Part shown: positions 1 to 12,400 of the stretch, piece after piece
How positions within the stretch are numbered: the stretch's first letter is position 1
How the letters are laid out: every line of letters begins with the position of its first letter
Source: Symsagittifera roscoffensis
Lineage: Eukaryota; Xenacoelomorpha; Acoela; Convolutidae
Assembly: GCF_963678635.1 (NCBI RefSeq)
Contig: NC_087067.1
Location: forward strand, 41,564,696-41,628,695
Direction of reading: 5' to 3'
DNA length: 64,000 nt
The notes under the pieces: generated by a model
What the model saw: the letters and a program-made list of their open reading frames with translations, nothing else
What the model was told of the DNA's origin: nothing
Database searches by the model: none
Translations under genes and position numbers: made by a program

Positions 1-2380
1 TGGCGTTCTTATTTTGTCCGTGATGCGATAAAATACATACTTTGAAAAGGCTCGATAATACTAAATACGGCACCTTTGACAGCAGTTTTCGTCGAGAAAA
101 AAAATTAAAAATGCGGCAAAAAAAATCGGAACTAATTTTACTGGAGTAAATTTAAGTCTTCACGGCTGGAATAAAAGCTTACTCTAAAACTTTTACTTTA
201 ACTATGCTCGCTCGCTTTATTCGCTTGAAAATGAACCATAAATCAAAAACTTCGAACTGGTTTTTCTCGACATTGAGAAAAACGTTTTGAAAATTTGAAA
301 TCACAACTGATAAGGTTTTAAAATGATAGATCACTAGACCCATTCCGATGATTTTTTATGATACCTAGTTTTGCTTAGAAAAAAGTGGACAAAAAATAAG
401 TCTCATCCGAAACAATAGCTTTCAATTGAATTTATAAAACTTTTTTAACAACCCCAAATATTATCTGATATCATCTATCCAATTATAAAAACATCCTACG
501 CCATATAATTCCTTACTTACCACTGTGATATAGTCGGAACAATAACCAATAACATATTCGGAAAGCCTGATACTAATCTCCTTGACGAGAACCATTTTGA
601 AAGTAGACGAAGTCTGAGGGCGAAAAAATTATCCGAATATTCCGGACTAACCGTTCTTTGTAGAAATGAGCTTCACCAATAAAAAATTCAAATTTTTCTG
701 TCGAAGAATTTTTGCTACGTTAGGCCGATCAATTGCCACTTTAAAACATTTCAAAATAAAATCAAAACAAGCTTACTACAACAATAATTTTAACAGCATA
801 AATAACAAAAAGTATACAGAAAAAACATACGCAATTCTAATAACATAGCCAAGAGACAATTCACGCAAGTCAATAAACGCAAGTAAACAGAAAAAAACTG
901 ACTTCTTTTGCGGAAAAAATCACAACTTTTGAAATCCAAAGAAAAAAGCAGATGGCCTTAAAGCTCTTAGAAATTCTAGAACAATTTATGATTGGACCTT
1001 TTTTTCATAACATTAACTCATTTTCAGAAAAGTGGATCAATAGTTAAAATTTTAATTCCGCTGAAAATTAAAATCTTTAAAATAAATTCCCTTTTCGAGA
1101 CTGGAACTCGTTCACGTTTTTTCGCTTCCGTATTACGAAAGTCAATCAGTGAAAAAATTTGCCAAAGCGCCTAAAAAAATACGATTTCATAATACCTAAT
1201 TTTGTCGAACAGGAAATTTTTTGCATTCTAAATTACGTAATTGAAAATCTTTGATTTGAAAAAAAAATCAGTAAAAAAAATATTAAAAATCAGATTAGGA
1301 AAACAGACAATTTACAGAACTTTCAATTTTAGTAGAAACAAAATTCATGCTTTACAATAGTACCAGATAAAATGAATTCAATTTTAAAAAACGGAAATTG
1401 AACCGACAGAAACTAGGCAGAAAACCACGAACCCAAAAAAAATTAAAGTTCCACATTTTTTCGAGATTATTTGAAAAAAAAATTCATCAATAAATTGTGT
1501 TAATAAAGGGGGATTAATAAATACCATTTTCAATATAAGAATTCTATCTCGGTTTTCGTGACCTACCTTTACACTTTTGATGTTCGATAGAGGAGTTCGC
1601 CTTCCTTTTAACAAAGGAAATGAACAAAACTTAAAAAGAAATCAAAAATCGAACCGCGAAAATGTACATTAGAGCGTTTACAAATTTCAAGACTTACCCT
1701 AAAAAATAATTATGACCTAAAAGAATCATCACTACCTTCATTGACTCTAAAAAAGTTCGAATAACTAACTTTTAGTTTAAGGAAGGATGGAATTCACCAA
1801 AACCGCTATTTTAACTGCTCCAAACTAACAGAATCGTCAAAAAAACTTCAACGTGCCACAAATTACCAGACAACCAACTGGCATATGTCCAAAATACTTA
1901 CTATTCAAATATAGTAAAGTTACGCATTTGTCTGTAGTAAACCTCAATATTCGATAGAAACTACGACCTATAATTTTCCTTTTACGAGAAAGTGACGTTT
2001 AGAAAAAAAAGGCAATTCATTTTTTATCAGCCTGACAAACATTTTCCTATGCAATACCTAACTCCTATTAGCTCGCAGGATATAACATTAATATCATGTA
2101 CTGCCAAAACTGAACTTGAACCAGGACACACAGCCAACAGACATTTTTCAACTTTTGGATTTCTAAGAAACAACTATATCAATCTATATCGCTTTCGACT
2201 TCATGACTGAAGTTTCACGGACAAAACTAACCCAGTAAACGAAAACTAATTCAATGATTAACTTTTTTTATTCCGGTCGGTTTTGAAATTTTTTCCGCGT
2301 TCTAGGTCTTAAAGCACTTAGTAATTCATTTATAATAAAAAACGTTGTAACCATAATTATTATTCTAAGACTTCGTGCAC
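1..2380. other. Region downstream of CUX, no gene seen
   Basis: This AT-rich stretch lies beyond the 3' end of the minus-strand CUX gene. The short reading frames in it have low-complexity, lysine- and phenylalanine-rich translations with no family resemblance and look like chance. The only recognisable content is one copy of the dispersed intronic repeat at about 845-1,752. I see no RNA gene or second protein gene. Confidence 0.6.
845..1752 (+). repeat. Dispersed repeat R1, copy 1 (long, interrupted)
   Basis: It starts with the family's CATAGCCAA-type edge and ends near a TTCATTGACTCTA edge, like the copies inside the CUX introns. This copy is about twice the usual length because an AT-rich stretch sits in its middle. 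It is the only copy outside the CUX transcription unit, and it has the same orientation as the others. Confidence 0.6.
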
Positions 2381-2388
2381 TTGCATTA

Positions 2389-2394
2389 TTTATT
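2389..2394 (-). promoter_or_regulatory. Candidate CUX polyadenylation signal
   Basis: On the minus strand this reads AATAAA, about 170 nt after the CUX stop codon at 2,565. That is a plausible distance for a short 3' UTR. No transcript evidence is available, so the true end may be further left. Confidence 0.5.
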
Positions 2395-2564
2395 TACAAA
2401 CAAATGATTTAACTTTAAACTAAGAAATATTAGCACATCGACATATTGCCTCAAACATGCTCTAAAACTGTTTAAAATACAATTACAAGTTGGTGTAGAG
2501 TTGTTAAAATCGTTTCTCGTATATTTTTTTCGCATTGAATAGATGAACGAATTTCGGCATGTAT

Positions 2565-3418
2565 TCACGAATCCGAGTCTGTACTATCTCCCCAAGGATC
2601 GCCTTGGGAAGTTGACGCCAAGTTGCTTTGCATTTTTGAAATTAAACTCATCGCTTCTAATTGGTCATTCCATGGTTCACTCTCCAACTTTAATGTTGTT
2701 TCTAAAGCCTCAATTCTAGCCTTTCGTTTTCTGTTGCCTTCATTATTTCCAAGACTTGACTCTGATATCCCGTTTTCATTATTATCGCCAGTTAAAGTTT
2801 TCTCTTTTTTAGCTTCAATTTTCGATCTCGAGCATGAATCTAGCTTATCAACAGAGACATTTTTCGATTGCACTGAAGAAACTTGTATTTCTAAGTTGGG
2901 TGAAATACCAATCGAGTCTGACCCAAATTCATTGCTTTCAGTTACAGTTCCCAAAAAGTTATATGGAGATTTCGGTTGAACAACCGCCGTGTTCGGACTA
3001 TTTTCAAGGTCAAAGCAGTTTAGACTATCAAACTCGCTTGAACTATCATCGCCTAATCCCAGCGCATTTAGCAATCCATTTCCGCTTTCGTCGTTGTCGT
3101 CAGCACTCAAATAACTTCGGACGAAATCCGCGGCTGCCGCTTCAACTTTAGCGTCATTTGCAGACTTGATTTGTGATACATTCGAATCCCAATTATCCAT
3201 TGTCATTATACTATTTTCGCCTGATGCAGGTGATTTCTGGGAATCGGGCGACATTTTGTCGACGTAAGAAGCTAGTTGTTGAATTGTTGCGTCACTGAAG
3301 CTCGTTGTCTTTTTGGGAGCTGTTTTTTCATTGGTTGTGCTGCAACTTGTGTCCACTGTTTTTGCTCGCTTGGCGGATGGAGGTCCGTCTACATACACTT
3401 TTGGCATCCTTGTTGAAT
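2565..3418 (-). CDS. cux: CUX exon 16 (C-terminal tail and stop)
   Basis: The acceptor is TTTTGCAG and the exon enters in phase 1, giving [12 protein letters not shown]. It encodes about 284 residues of Ser/Asp/Asn-rich tail with a lysine-rich patch and a final basic helix-like segment ([19 protein letters not shown]) followed by an acidic end. The position and character match the conserved C-terminal end of CUX1, where a basic stretch precedes a short amphipathic segment. The stop is TGA at 2,567-2,565. Confidence 0.8.
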
Positions 3419-6400
3419 CTGCAAAACAATTCAAAATTTTAAGACTAAATTTACCAAAAACAAAATGGAAAACAAATCTATCTAAACCAAACATCACTCT
3501 TCTTAGACAGTACCACGCAGGTGAATTTCTGATTTCATTTTGAAAACTTCTGAATAAATCGTGTTTTTATCTTCTCTAATTTTCTTCATCTCTAATTTTT
3601 AGTAAATAGAGATGTCCTCTGATCAAAACTGGATACTAGAACATAGCCAACAAAAGGTTGCAGAAGAGTCATTGAACGCAAGTAAACAAAAAAAAATCAC
3701 TTACTTTTTATGAAAAAATCTCGAAAGACCCTCGAAGTTCAAAGAAAAAAAAAGATGGTCTTTAAGCTCTTTGAATTTCTAGAACAAATCATGAATGCCA
3801 CTTTTTTTTCAAAATAAGCCCAATTTGAGAAAACTAAATTATTAGGTAAACTTTTTACTCCGCTGGGAAATCTGGAAACTTAATTACACCTTCAAATTAG
3901 AAGTCGATGACGTTTATCGAGACCTTAACACTTTTGCTGTCCGATGGTAAAACTTAAAAGGAAATCAAGTCACACCGCGAACAAGTAAATTTGAGTCCAA
4001 GAATTTTCCTGAAAAAAACATCGACCTATATAGAGTCTGAACTACATTCATCGACATTGCCTTATTCGACATTTCTGAGTCAAAACGCTAGAAGTAACTT
4101 ATTCTTTGATTCACATTTATATTTTCACGCCACTTGTAATGGAAACTAAATCTTTCACGCCACTAAAACTGAGCTGAAATCTAATATCATAAACAAAGGC
4201 GATAGAAAAATTGCGATACAAAAATTTAATACAGAGGCGAAGCTGCACTTTGCAAACACCAGCGAAAATATGACCGATAACGCTACTGGGAAAAACTGAA
4301 TTAGTAAAATTTTGAGTCTGCAAAACTTCTCCAATGATGCACGCCAATTATGAATCTACATAATTGCCAAGTGACGCAAGCCAATTATGACGCATTAGCA
4401 GTACTAGTCAATTTGAAGAAAAAAATTACCAATTAACATGCCTCAATTTATGGAGTGGACGCATTTTAACTAGTATACCAAAAAGTTCATTCAACATATC
4501 CAACCCAGCCCAGATTCGAACCCTCTTATTTTGTTGCGGGTCTTCTTTCCTACCTCTACGCTACAAATCCATGATACCTTGAAGCTAAAGTTCTATTTTT
4601 AATATAAACAGTGGCTGTACTTAATAGCTCGGTTGAAAAACAGAAGCAAAATATACACAGGCGAAGCTGCGCTTCGCAAACACTTACGAGAACGCGACCG
4701 AAAACAGCTCTATCATGTGAAATAAGGAAAGGTAGAAATAAGCCACGAATTAGCAGAAACTCAGCTGTGTAGGATTCGAATCTGCGGCCGACTACAATCA
4801 AGAGATTTTGGATCTCGCGCACTATCCAATCAGCCACACAAGCGCTACAACCGACAAACACTTGGCACGAATAAAGCAGCTACATATGCTAATAAATTGC
4901 CAATGCAAAAGTGGCACAAAAAACAAATAGACTCAATAACTTGGAATATAACAAAGTGAAGGCATCCACACTAACTTTGCATGTAACAAATCACAAGTCA
5001 GCAAAAGTGGCACCAAAAACAAATAGACTCAATAACTTGGAATATAACAAAGTGAAGGCATCCACACTAACTTTGCATGTAACAAATCACAAAGCACAAA
5101 GCCACATTATGTATAAATTGAGCATTTCAAAAAATTGCGATTTATATTTTATCGAGTTTTCATTATTGTTATGCTATTTGAAACAAATCACTTTTTTCGG
5201 CTCATTTGATTAATTGAAAATTCATCTACTGTGTTAACTTCTTACTATTCAAATATCAAAGCACATGCAATGAAAAAGCTGTAAAGGTGCCCCAAAAGTG
5301 GCACCAATGTTTGCTAGAACACTCGCGAGCTTCGCGAGTGTTCGTACTAAAACACTCGCTTCGCAAGTATAATAACATTGAGTTTCAAGACAATTATCTG
5401 AGACAGCCTGAACATATCACAAAACTGATAACATAGTAAACAGACAATCCTGAAACCCTGGAAAAACAACGCGACCTGAATATCATCTAAGCTTGTTCGT
5501 AAACACTTAATAGAATATGCATTTTTTATACGAGTTGTAGTTTATATGGATAAGCCAAAAACTGGGAGTCAAGGATGCACTTCGCGAACAAAAGCGAAAA
5601 CCAATTAACTGCTGAAAACACCAGATCTTATGATGAAAAAAAGTTGCCTGACAAAATGCACCATACTGCAGGTCACAGCAACCATGTATGTTCAAAAATA
5701 CAATGAGCAAACATAGCCAATATTCCGAATCCTTTAACGAGCAAATACTTAGCTGCAAAAATTTGTGCAGACGCCAGTTGATGAACCTAAATGTTTTTAT
5801 TAAAACCTAATAGCAATGAGAAAACTTAAAATTGAAATCCACTTTCAAGATTCATGGTTCAAGGCGTTTTGGAAAGTAAACCGGTAACAAATAAGCAGAC
5901 GAATGATAGCATTGAAATTCAAAGAATTCCATGCCTATTAAAAAACAGAGGCAAATCGGAGGTTCGCATCAGTTGCAATACAAAGCAAGCATAGCATTGC
6001 ACGCTAGCGCGTGAAAATAAAAAGAACATGAATTAGATTGTTTATAATTGATACTTTTTTCTCCAAATTATCCCATTTAGAACAAACTTGATCCAACGGC
6101 AATTTTTATAGCCAGCCGACAGAAACTTGTAAAAGAGTTAATGAACGCAAGTACAGAAAAAATATTGAGTTTCTTTTTTTTGGAAAAATCTCAACTTTCA
6201 TGATTCAAAGACAAAAATAGATGGTCATAAAGCTCTTTTGAGTTCTAAAACCATTTATGACACTTTTTCGATGAAAATAACCCAATTTGAGAAAACTAGG
6301 CTGGATCAGTCGATAAAATTTTAATGTCGCTGGTAAAAACAGAAAACTAAAATCCACTTCCAAAATTAGAAGTCGTTCTCATTTTTCGTGACCTCTAAAC

Positions 6401-9400
6401 TTTTGCTGTTCGATGGCGGCATTTGTCTAGCTTTTAACGAAGGAAAAGAACTGAACTTAAGAATTTAAAAATTAAACCGCGAAAAATTAAACTTGAGCGT
6501 GAACGAATTTTTACGACTTTTCCCGCTAAAATAAACGAGAAAAAAATAATCAAGACTTTTTAAGTGTTTTAACTACGTGAATTGACACTTGTTTAATCCC
6601 TTATGTTTTTACACAGAGGCAAACCTTCGTTTCGCAAACACTAGCGAGAATATGACAAGAAGCAGCTCTATAAACTGCAATAAAAAGTAGAAAAAAGCCT
6701 CAAATTAGTTTAAAGAATCGGCTACGTCTCGAATTCAAACCTGCGACCTAGAGATTATGAGTCTCACACACTAAACACTCAGCTACGGACGCTTAATAAT
6801 CCACAAATACTAGCCACAAATAAAGCAGAGAACAGATTCTACGCAATTTCTTATGTTACGGTGAAAATTTCATGAGTGAACACTTTTTATTATTATTTTT
6901 ATTTGCGAGTTACGTTAGAACAAAAAAAGTTCGTACTATTACACATACGCTCGCAAGCTGCTAAGTGTAAATAATCAGTCTGTTAAACCGAGAAAAATCT
7001 CGAAGTTAGTTACTATTAACCTTCACTTGACGACAGCGGCTGCGGTACTACAGAATCCCCAAAGGAGTCCACCAGAGGAAAACTAGTCGGGTTATTGGCC
7101 CATATCTGCAGTCTAATATATGCTTCCTTCACTCTTCTATGCAACCCCCTCCAAGGTCGAGGTTTGTTCAGCAAGTCGCAAACTGAAGCCTGACAGAGAC
7201 CCAAGATATTTTCTCCCAGCACTTTTTGGCCTATCGATCTGGTTGACATAAGAACTTTGACTTGGTCTGTTAGTCTTAAAGTGTCGAGTCCGTAAAGTGA
7301 ATAACTGTCGAAGATTTCATCCGTGAGTTTAATCGAACGACGTGCTGAAAAATACCACAAATAAAGCCACTTGTATCATAAAATTTCAACAAGTTTCGAA
7401 TTGTCACCACGTAAGCCTCTTAAAATAAAAACGCAGGTTTTGCTTGGCTTTTTTAAACGCAGTTTTAGAGCATTTTAACTTACGTTTTGTGCTCTTGACG
7501 TTGCATGAAGAAATAATGTGAAGGCTCTTCGCTTGTATCTGCAACTTATGCGAAGTCGAATTGGACATCCTCAGAGCTTGTGCTTTCTCCTCCGCCAATT
7601 TCAAACTATGACAATATCTATTTGCACGTACTGTACTCATTTTTTCCACCCTGCTTGATTCTGTATTTAGCGAGTTGAACAATAAGAAATCATTCAAATC
7701 TGATTCCGATCTGATAACAGTCGGACCCGGTCTAGGTAGAATTCTCGGAGGAGTAATTTTCGGAACATTGAGGACAACTTCTCTAGTCGCTTTCGGGGCG
7801 GCGACTGATGATACCGATTGCACTTTTGGCAGCTGTTGTATTGCTGAGTTGTTGCTACGAGCCTGAAGGGTTGAGTTGTTGGTCTTAATTGAGTCGTTCG
7901 TCATATTTGGCGTGTTTTTCTTCTCAGATATTTGCTGCATGTTTGACAAGACATCGCTGAGGAAATTCGAGTTAAGTTGTTTCAGTCTTTCTACACCGGA
8001 GCTGTCCTCGAGCCACTTTTGCATTCTGATGTAGGACGCCTGTATTATGAACGAACTTGTTATATGACTCCATTCTAGTTTGGTGACAGTTTGGGGATTT
8101 GAAATCGATTGGTGACACAAAAGATGTGTATTTAAAACATATTCTGCGAAAAAACATCGAAGCGCTTTATATTTGTTGAAGAAAACATAGCCGAAACGAT
8201 TAAAACACAATTGACAACTGAATAGTTGAAAGAACTTTAAATTACTTGCTCTCGCAATCGAAAACAGTAAATAGTATTTTAAATAACTCAAACAAAATTT
8301 TAATTCTTAAATCAGGGAATATTTTACGTATGCTCGCACCTGTCCTTTGCTGGTTGTCAGTCCCCATGGTTTTGGGTGCAGTAATAAGTCCGACACTGAG
8401 CTCTGCGACATTCCAAGGATGTAATGGCCAAACACTCTTTGGGAGATCGAGTTGTTCTCGAGTATACGACGCACTTTCTCAGCCAAAATCTGCAATAAAA
8501 AATCAGTCAAAAATAGTATTAACTCCGAAAGGATCAAACATAGCCAACTGACAGAGTAACGAACGCAAGGAAACTGAAAAAAAAATCAACTAGTTTTTTC
8601 AAAAATCTTCAACTTTTGAATTTCGAATAGAAAAATAGATGGCCTTAAAGCTCTTTGAATTTGTAGAACAACTTATGATGGACACTTTGTTGTTAAAGAA
8701 ACCCATTTTGAGAAAACTGGATCAATAGGTAAATTTTTTATTTCGCTGGGAAATCTGATAATTAATTTCCATTTTCGAAATTAGAAGTCGATCACGTTTT
8801 TCGTGACCGTTACAATTTTGCTGTTCGATAGTGCGTTTGCCTTCCTTTTAACAATAGAAATGCACTGGACTTAAAAAGAAATCACCGCGAAAAATCAAAA
8901 TTGAGCGTGAACAAATTTTAAAACTTTTTCCTGAAAAGAAAACAAAAAAAATCAGCAAGACCTATATAAGAGTCCTCACTACGTTCATTACTCTTAATAA
9001 ACGAAAGTTTTACGAATATCATCTCCGAGCAACAAACTTAATACAGTTTAATTGAACAAAAATTTTTAAAACAGAAACTCAAGATCCCACCCAGACACAT
9101 TTGGCTGCCAAAGAAACCAATCGCATTGACCAAAAGAGCCTGGCAAAGATACTTCGCTTAGCCTGACAAATAAGAGAATTAAATAACACCGATTCAGCAT
9201 TATTCTTATGTGTAATTATAAAACTACCATCTACCTGAGTGTCGCAATTCGAGTACTTGGACACATCAGACGGAGTGAGAGGAGTCAACAACATTCTCCT
9301 CATCTGGGCCAGCACAGTCAGTCGAGATCCAGGTACCTTAGGACACTTCCTCCAGATACTCCTAGACGTGACCTCGTCATTATCTCCAGGAACTCCTGCC

Positions 9401-12400
9401 GACGTCATAGCGTCAGTCTCCGTAAACTCTTCACGAGAACTAGAAGCATCTATACTGAACTCCTCTCCCAAAACGGGACTTTTCTCGTTGTTTGTGATAG
9501 CAGAACTAGAACTTTCCGCAACTTTCGTTTCAACCGGTTCTATTTCAACTATTTCAGTTTTGATGTCTTTAATTTCAATTCCATTATCTGTTGCTCCTTG
9601 TTTACTTTGTTCCTCAGTAGAACTTTGCGATGCAGCCATTTCTTGTTTGGCAGAGGCGAGGATTCTTTGAATAGCTTCGTTCGTTTCTTCATCAGATTTC
9701 GGCTTATTTTGCTCTTCTGGAAAAAAATCAAGTCATAGCTAAATACTTCTCCGAATAATTGATGCCACTGAAAAGTTTACATCTCAGTCTTATACTAAAT
9801 CAATATCAGTTTCCCGAGATTTTTCATTAATTCAAATGTAATATTTGGTTCTTTCTGTTGGTCACATAAAGAAACATCTCGGTCAAATTGTTTTTTTTTA
9901 AACTTTCAATCACTTTGTTTTCAATCAATTAGAATCATTTACTCACCCCTAGCTGCCTCTTGCTCTCGAAGCCACTTTAGCAGATCCAAGTATGCATAGA
10001 ACTCTATCTGCGACAGCTCGTGAAACAGTTTCGGCTCTTCGATCAACACTCGCAAATTCGGCAAATTGAGATCGCGAGAAACCGCCTTTACACTCACTCC
10101 CAAACCCTGGATTTCCACCGATACCTTCTCTGCAATCTGTGCTGGGTTGAACAATTCTAGCGACGTTGCAGCTCCTCCGAAGACTCCCGACTGCGCACTC
10201 GATTCCGAATTGCACGTCAAACTTTCCAGGTCTGAATCTTCGTTATAATCTCGACTTCCTCCAAAGTTGAACGGAAAATTCCTCGACGTTGGAATCCCTT
10301 CATCTGCTCCTCGAAGTAAGATTGGAGTAACTCGATTTGAAGTTAGATTCAAACCTTTTTGGCAAGAAGATTGAACTTGAACGTTAAGCGACTGGTTATT
10401 TTGTGATTTCAAGAATAATGGATTCTGTACATTAATTGAGAGCGAATTAGACGCGATAATGTTGGATCCTTGGTCGGCTGAGTCACCTGAAAGGTTGGTT
10501 GAAAAGAAAATCATGACATACTACTTTAAAATTAACCGATCAAAAATGTTAGTTTATTTTGGTACTTCTACAATCACAGTCATGCATATTCGTTTCAACC
10601 AAACTTATAATTTCTGTGACTCATGCCTTCTATTTTTTCCAAAAAGATAAACTTAATTTTTATCTAAGATGAGCTGAGAAATTGTTTGAAACATGATCCT
10701 CAGTACTTTTAGACACAGAGGCGAAACTTCGCTTCGAAAACACTAGCCAGAACACGATAAAAAAGCAGCTCCATAAATGGCAATAAGAAAAGACAGAAAT
10801 AAACCTCGAATTAGCAAAAAAAAATCGACTACGTCTGAGATTCGAAACCGCGGCCTAGACTCTAAGTATTCAGCACGGAAGCTAAAGAGATATTAGCCAA
10901 ACACTAGCCACAGATAAAGCAGAGAACATAGCCAATCGAAGATTGGAAAACAGTAATGAACGATAGGCAAAATTTTTATTCCAATGGAAATCTAAAAATT
11001 GTTTCACTTCGAAACTAGATATCGTTCACGTTTTTTTGCGCCATTTCCACGTTCGTATTGGAAGAATGCTATTTACGTCACTTTTAGCAGAATTTCAATT
11101 CAACTCAAAAAGTGCATATATACCTAAGTGCATTCATAAATGCATCAATAAGTATGAATGCACACTGTAGTTATTAGAGACTTTTAAGACTTTTCCTGAA
11201 AAAAAAAACAAAAAAAATCAGCAAGACCTATTTAAGAGTCTTCACTACGTTCATTACTTTTAAACAGATGCTATGCAATTTCCAATGCTACAGTGAAAAT
11301 CCCAAATAAGTGAACAATTTTTTTTGCGAGTTAGGGTAGAAAAAAAAAGAAGATTCGTAACAATACACAAAGCTAACGCTAGTGTAATTAAACCACAAAT
11401 AACGCAAACACAAAACATGCCATTACTTTTCAACCATGAAAACAACGAATTGGTCGGTTCATGAACTACCAAAACGTCATGGTTCCATGTTCGACAAAAA
11501 AAACGATTCTTGCTAAATCAATGAACTACCGGAACGTCATTGTTCCATGTTCGACAAAATAACGATTCTTGCTAAATACTACTATTGAGATTCTAAATAG
11601 TGTGGGTGATTCGAGTGTGAATAAACCAACTGAAGTATAATCCTGCTGAAAATGTCTGCGAGTATATGAACCAGCCGAAAGTTGCATCATTCCTCGTACG
11701 TCTTTCGTAATTGTGGAGACATAATTGCTTTATAATTATTGTGTAACAGATACGTGCTTTCGGCTTGTTTTTATGATAGCTGGTTTGAATTTCGGTCGGT
11801 TTATATACAACCTGTACTTCATATAACAATTTGCACAGCACCATGACATACACACCTTGAAGAGATGCATTGCTGTTCCTCAAGTTAGTAGCCTCGTTTT
11901 GAAGTTTCTTATTCTTCTCTAGAAGGAGTAGCTCTAGTGACTGTTTGCTCACAACTGAGCCTGAAATAAGATCTGGCGTCGCTGAGCTGGAGGTATTGCT
12001 GTCTTGGCCAGTCGTTTCCTCACCCGTGCTTGCGAATCCGAACTCTACTGACTTCATGATACTGGGGAAAAAAATCAAATAATCAGTAAATTCTAAGCCT
12101 TTTCGAGGGGGTTCAAAATTTTCAATTTCCAGCAACATACTGGCAGACTCTATATAGATAGACAATTCCTTAGTCAAATTCATCCACAATATTGAAGTTC
12201 TGAGTCATATTGCTGAATCTCTTTGACTTATTTCATCAACCAGAGAATCAAGTATCATCAAAACAGTATATCAGTATTTCTTCTCATAGCGCAGTCATTG
12301 GACTCTTTTTATACGCTTTTGTTGTCCCGAGAAATGAAACTGATATCCAATAATTATTTTGATCAGCATCAAAAAACCTCAAGACTGTGTAAACAAAAGT

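Larger units (their letters stand above)
3419..7020 (-). other. CUX intron 15, repeat-filled, homeodomain expected but not seen
   Basis: This 3.6-kb interval separates the CUT3 exon from the tail exon and is where the homeodomain exon should be. I read the minus strand for the invariant Trp-Phe of homeodomain helix 3, which needs AAACCA or GAACCA on the plus strand. The few hits give stops or unrelated residues. The content is two R1 repeats, tRNA-derived SINE copies, a 96-bp tandem duplication, a perfect 12-bp hairpin and AT-rich sequence. Confidence 0.6.

Noticed and set aside
666-1174. Small plus-strand frames downstream of CUX
   Set aside because: AT-rich low-complexity translations overlapping repeat R1, no start context or homology.
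4505-4580. Possible tRNA gene with good A and B boxes
   Set aside because: The flanks cannot form an acceptor stem and the region continues into SINE-like sequence.
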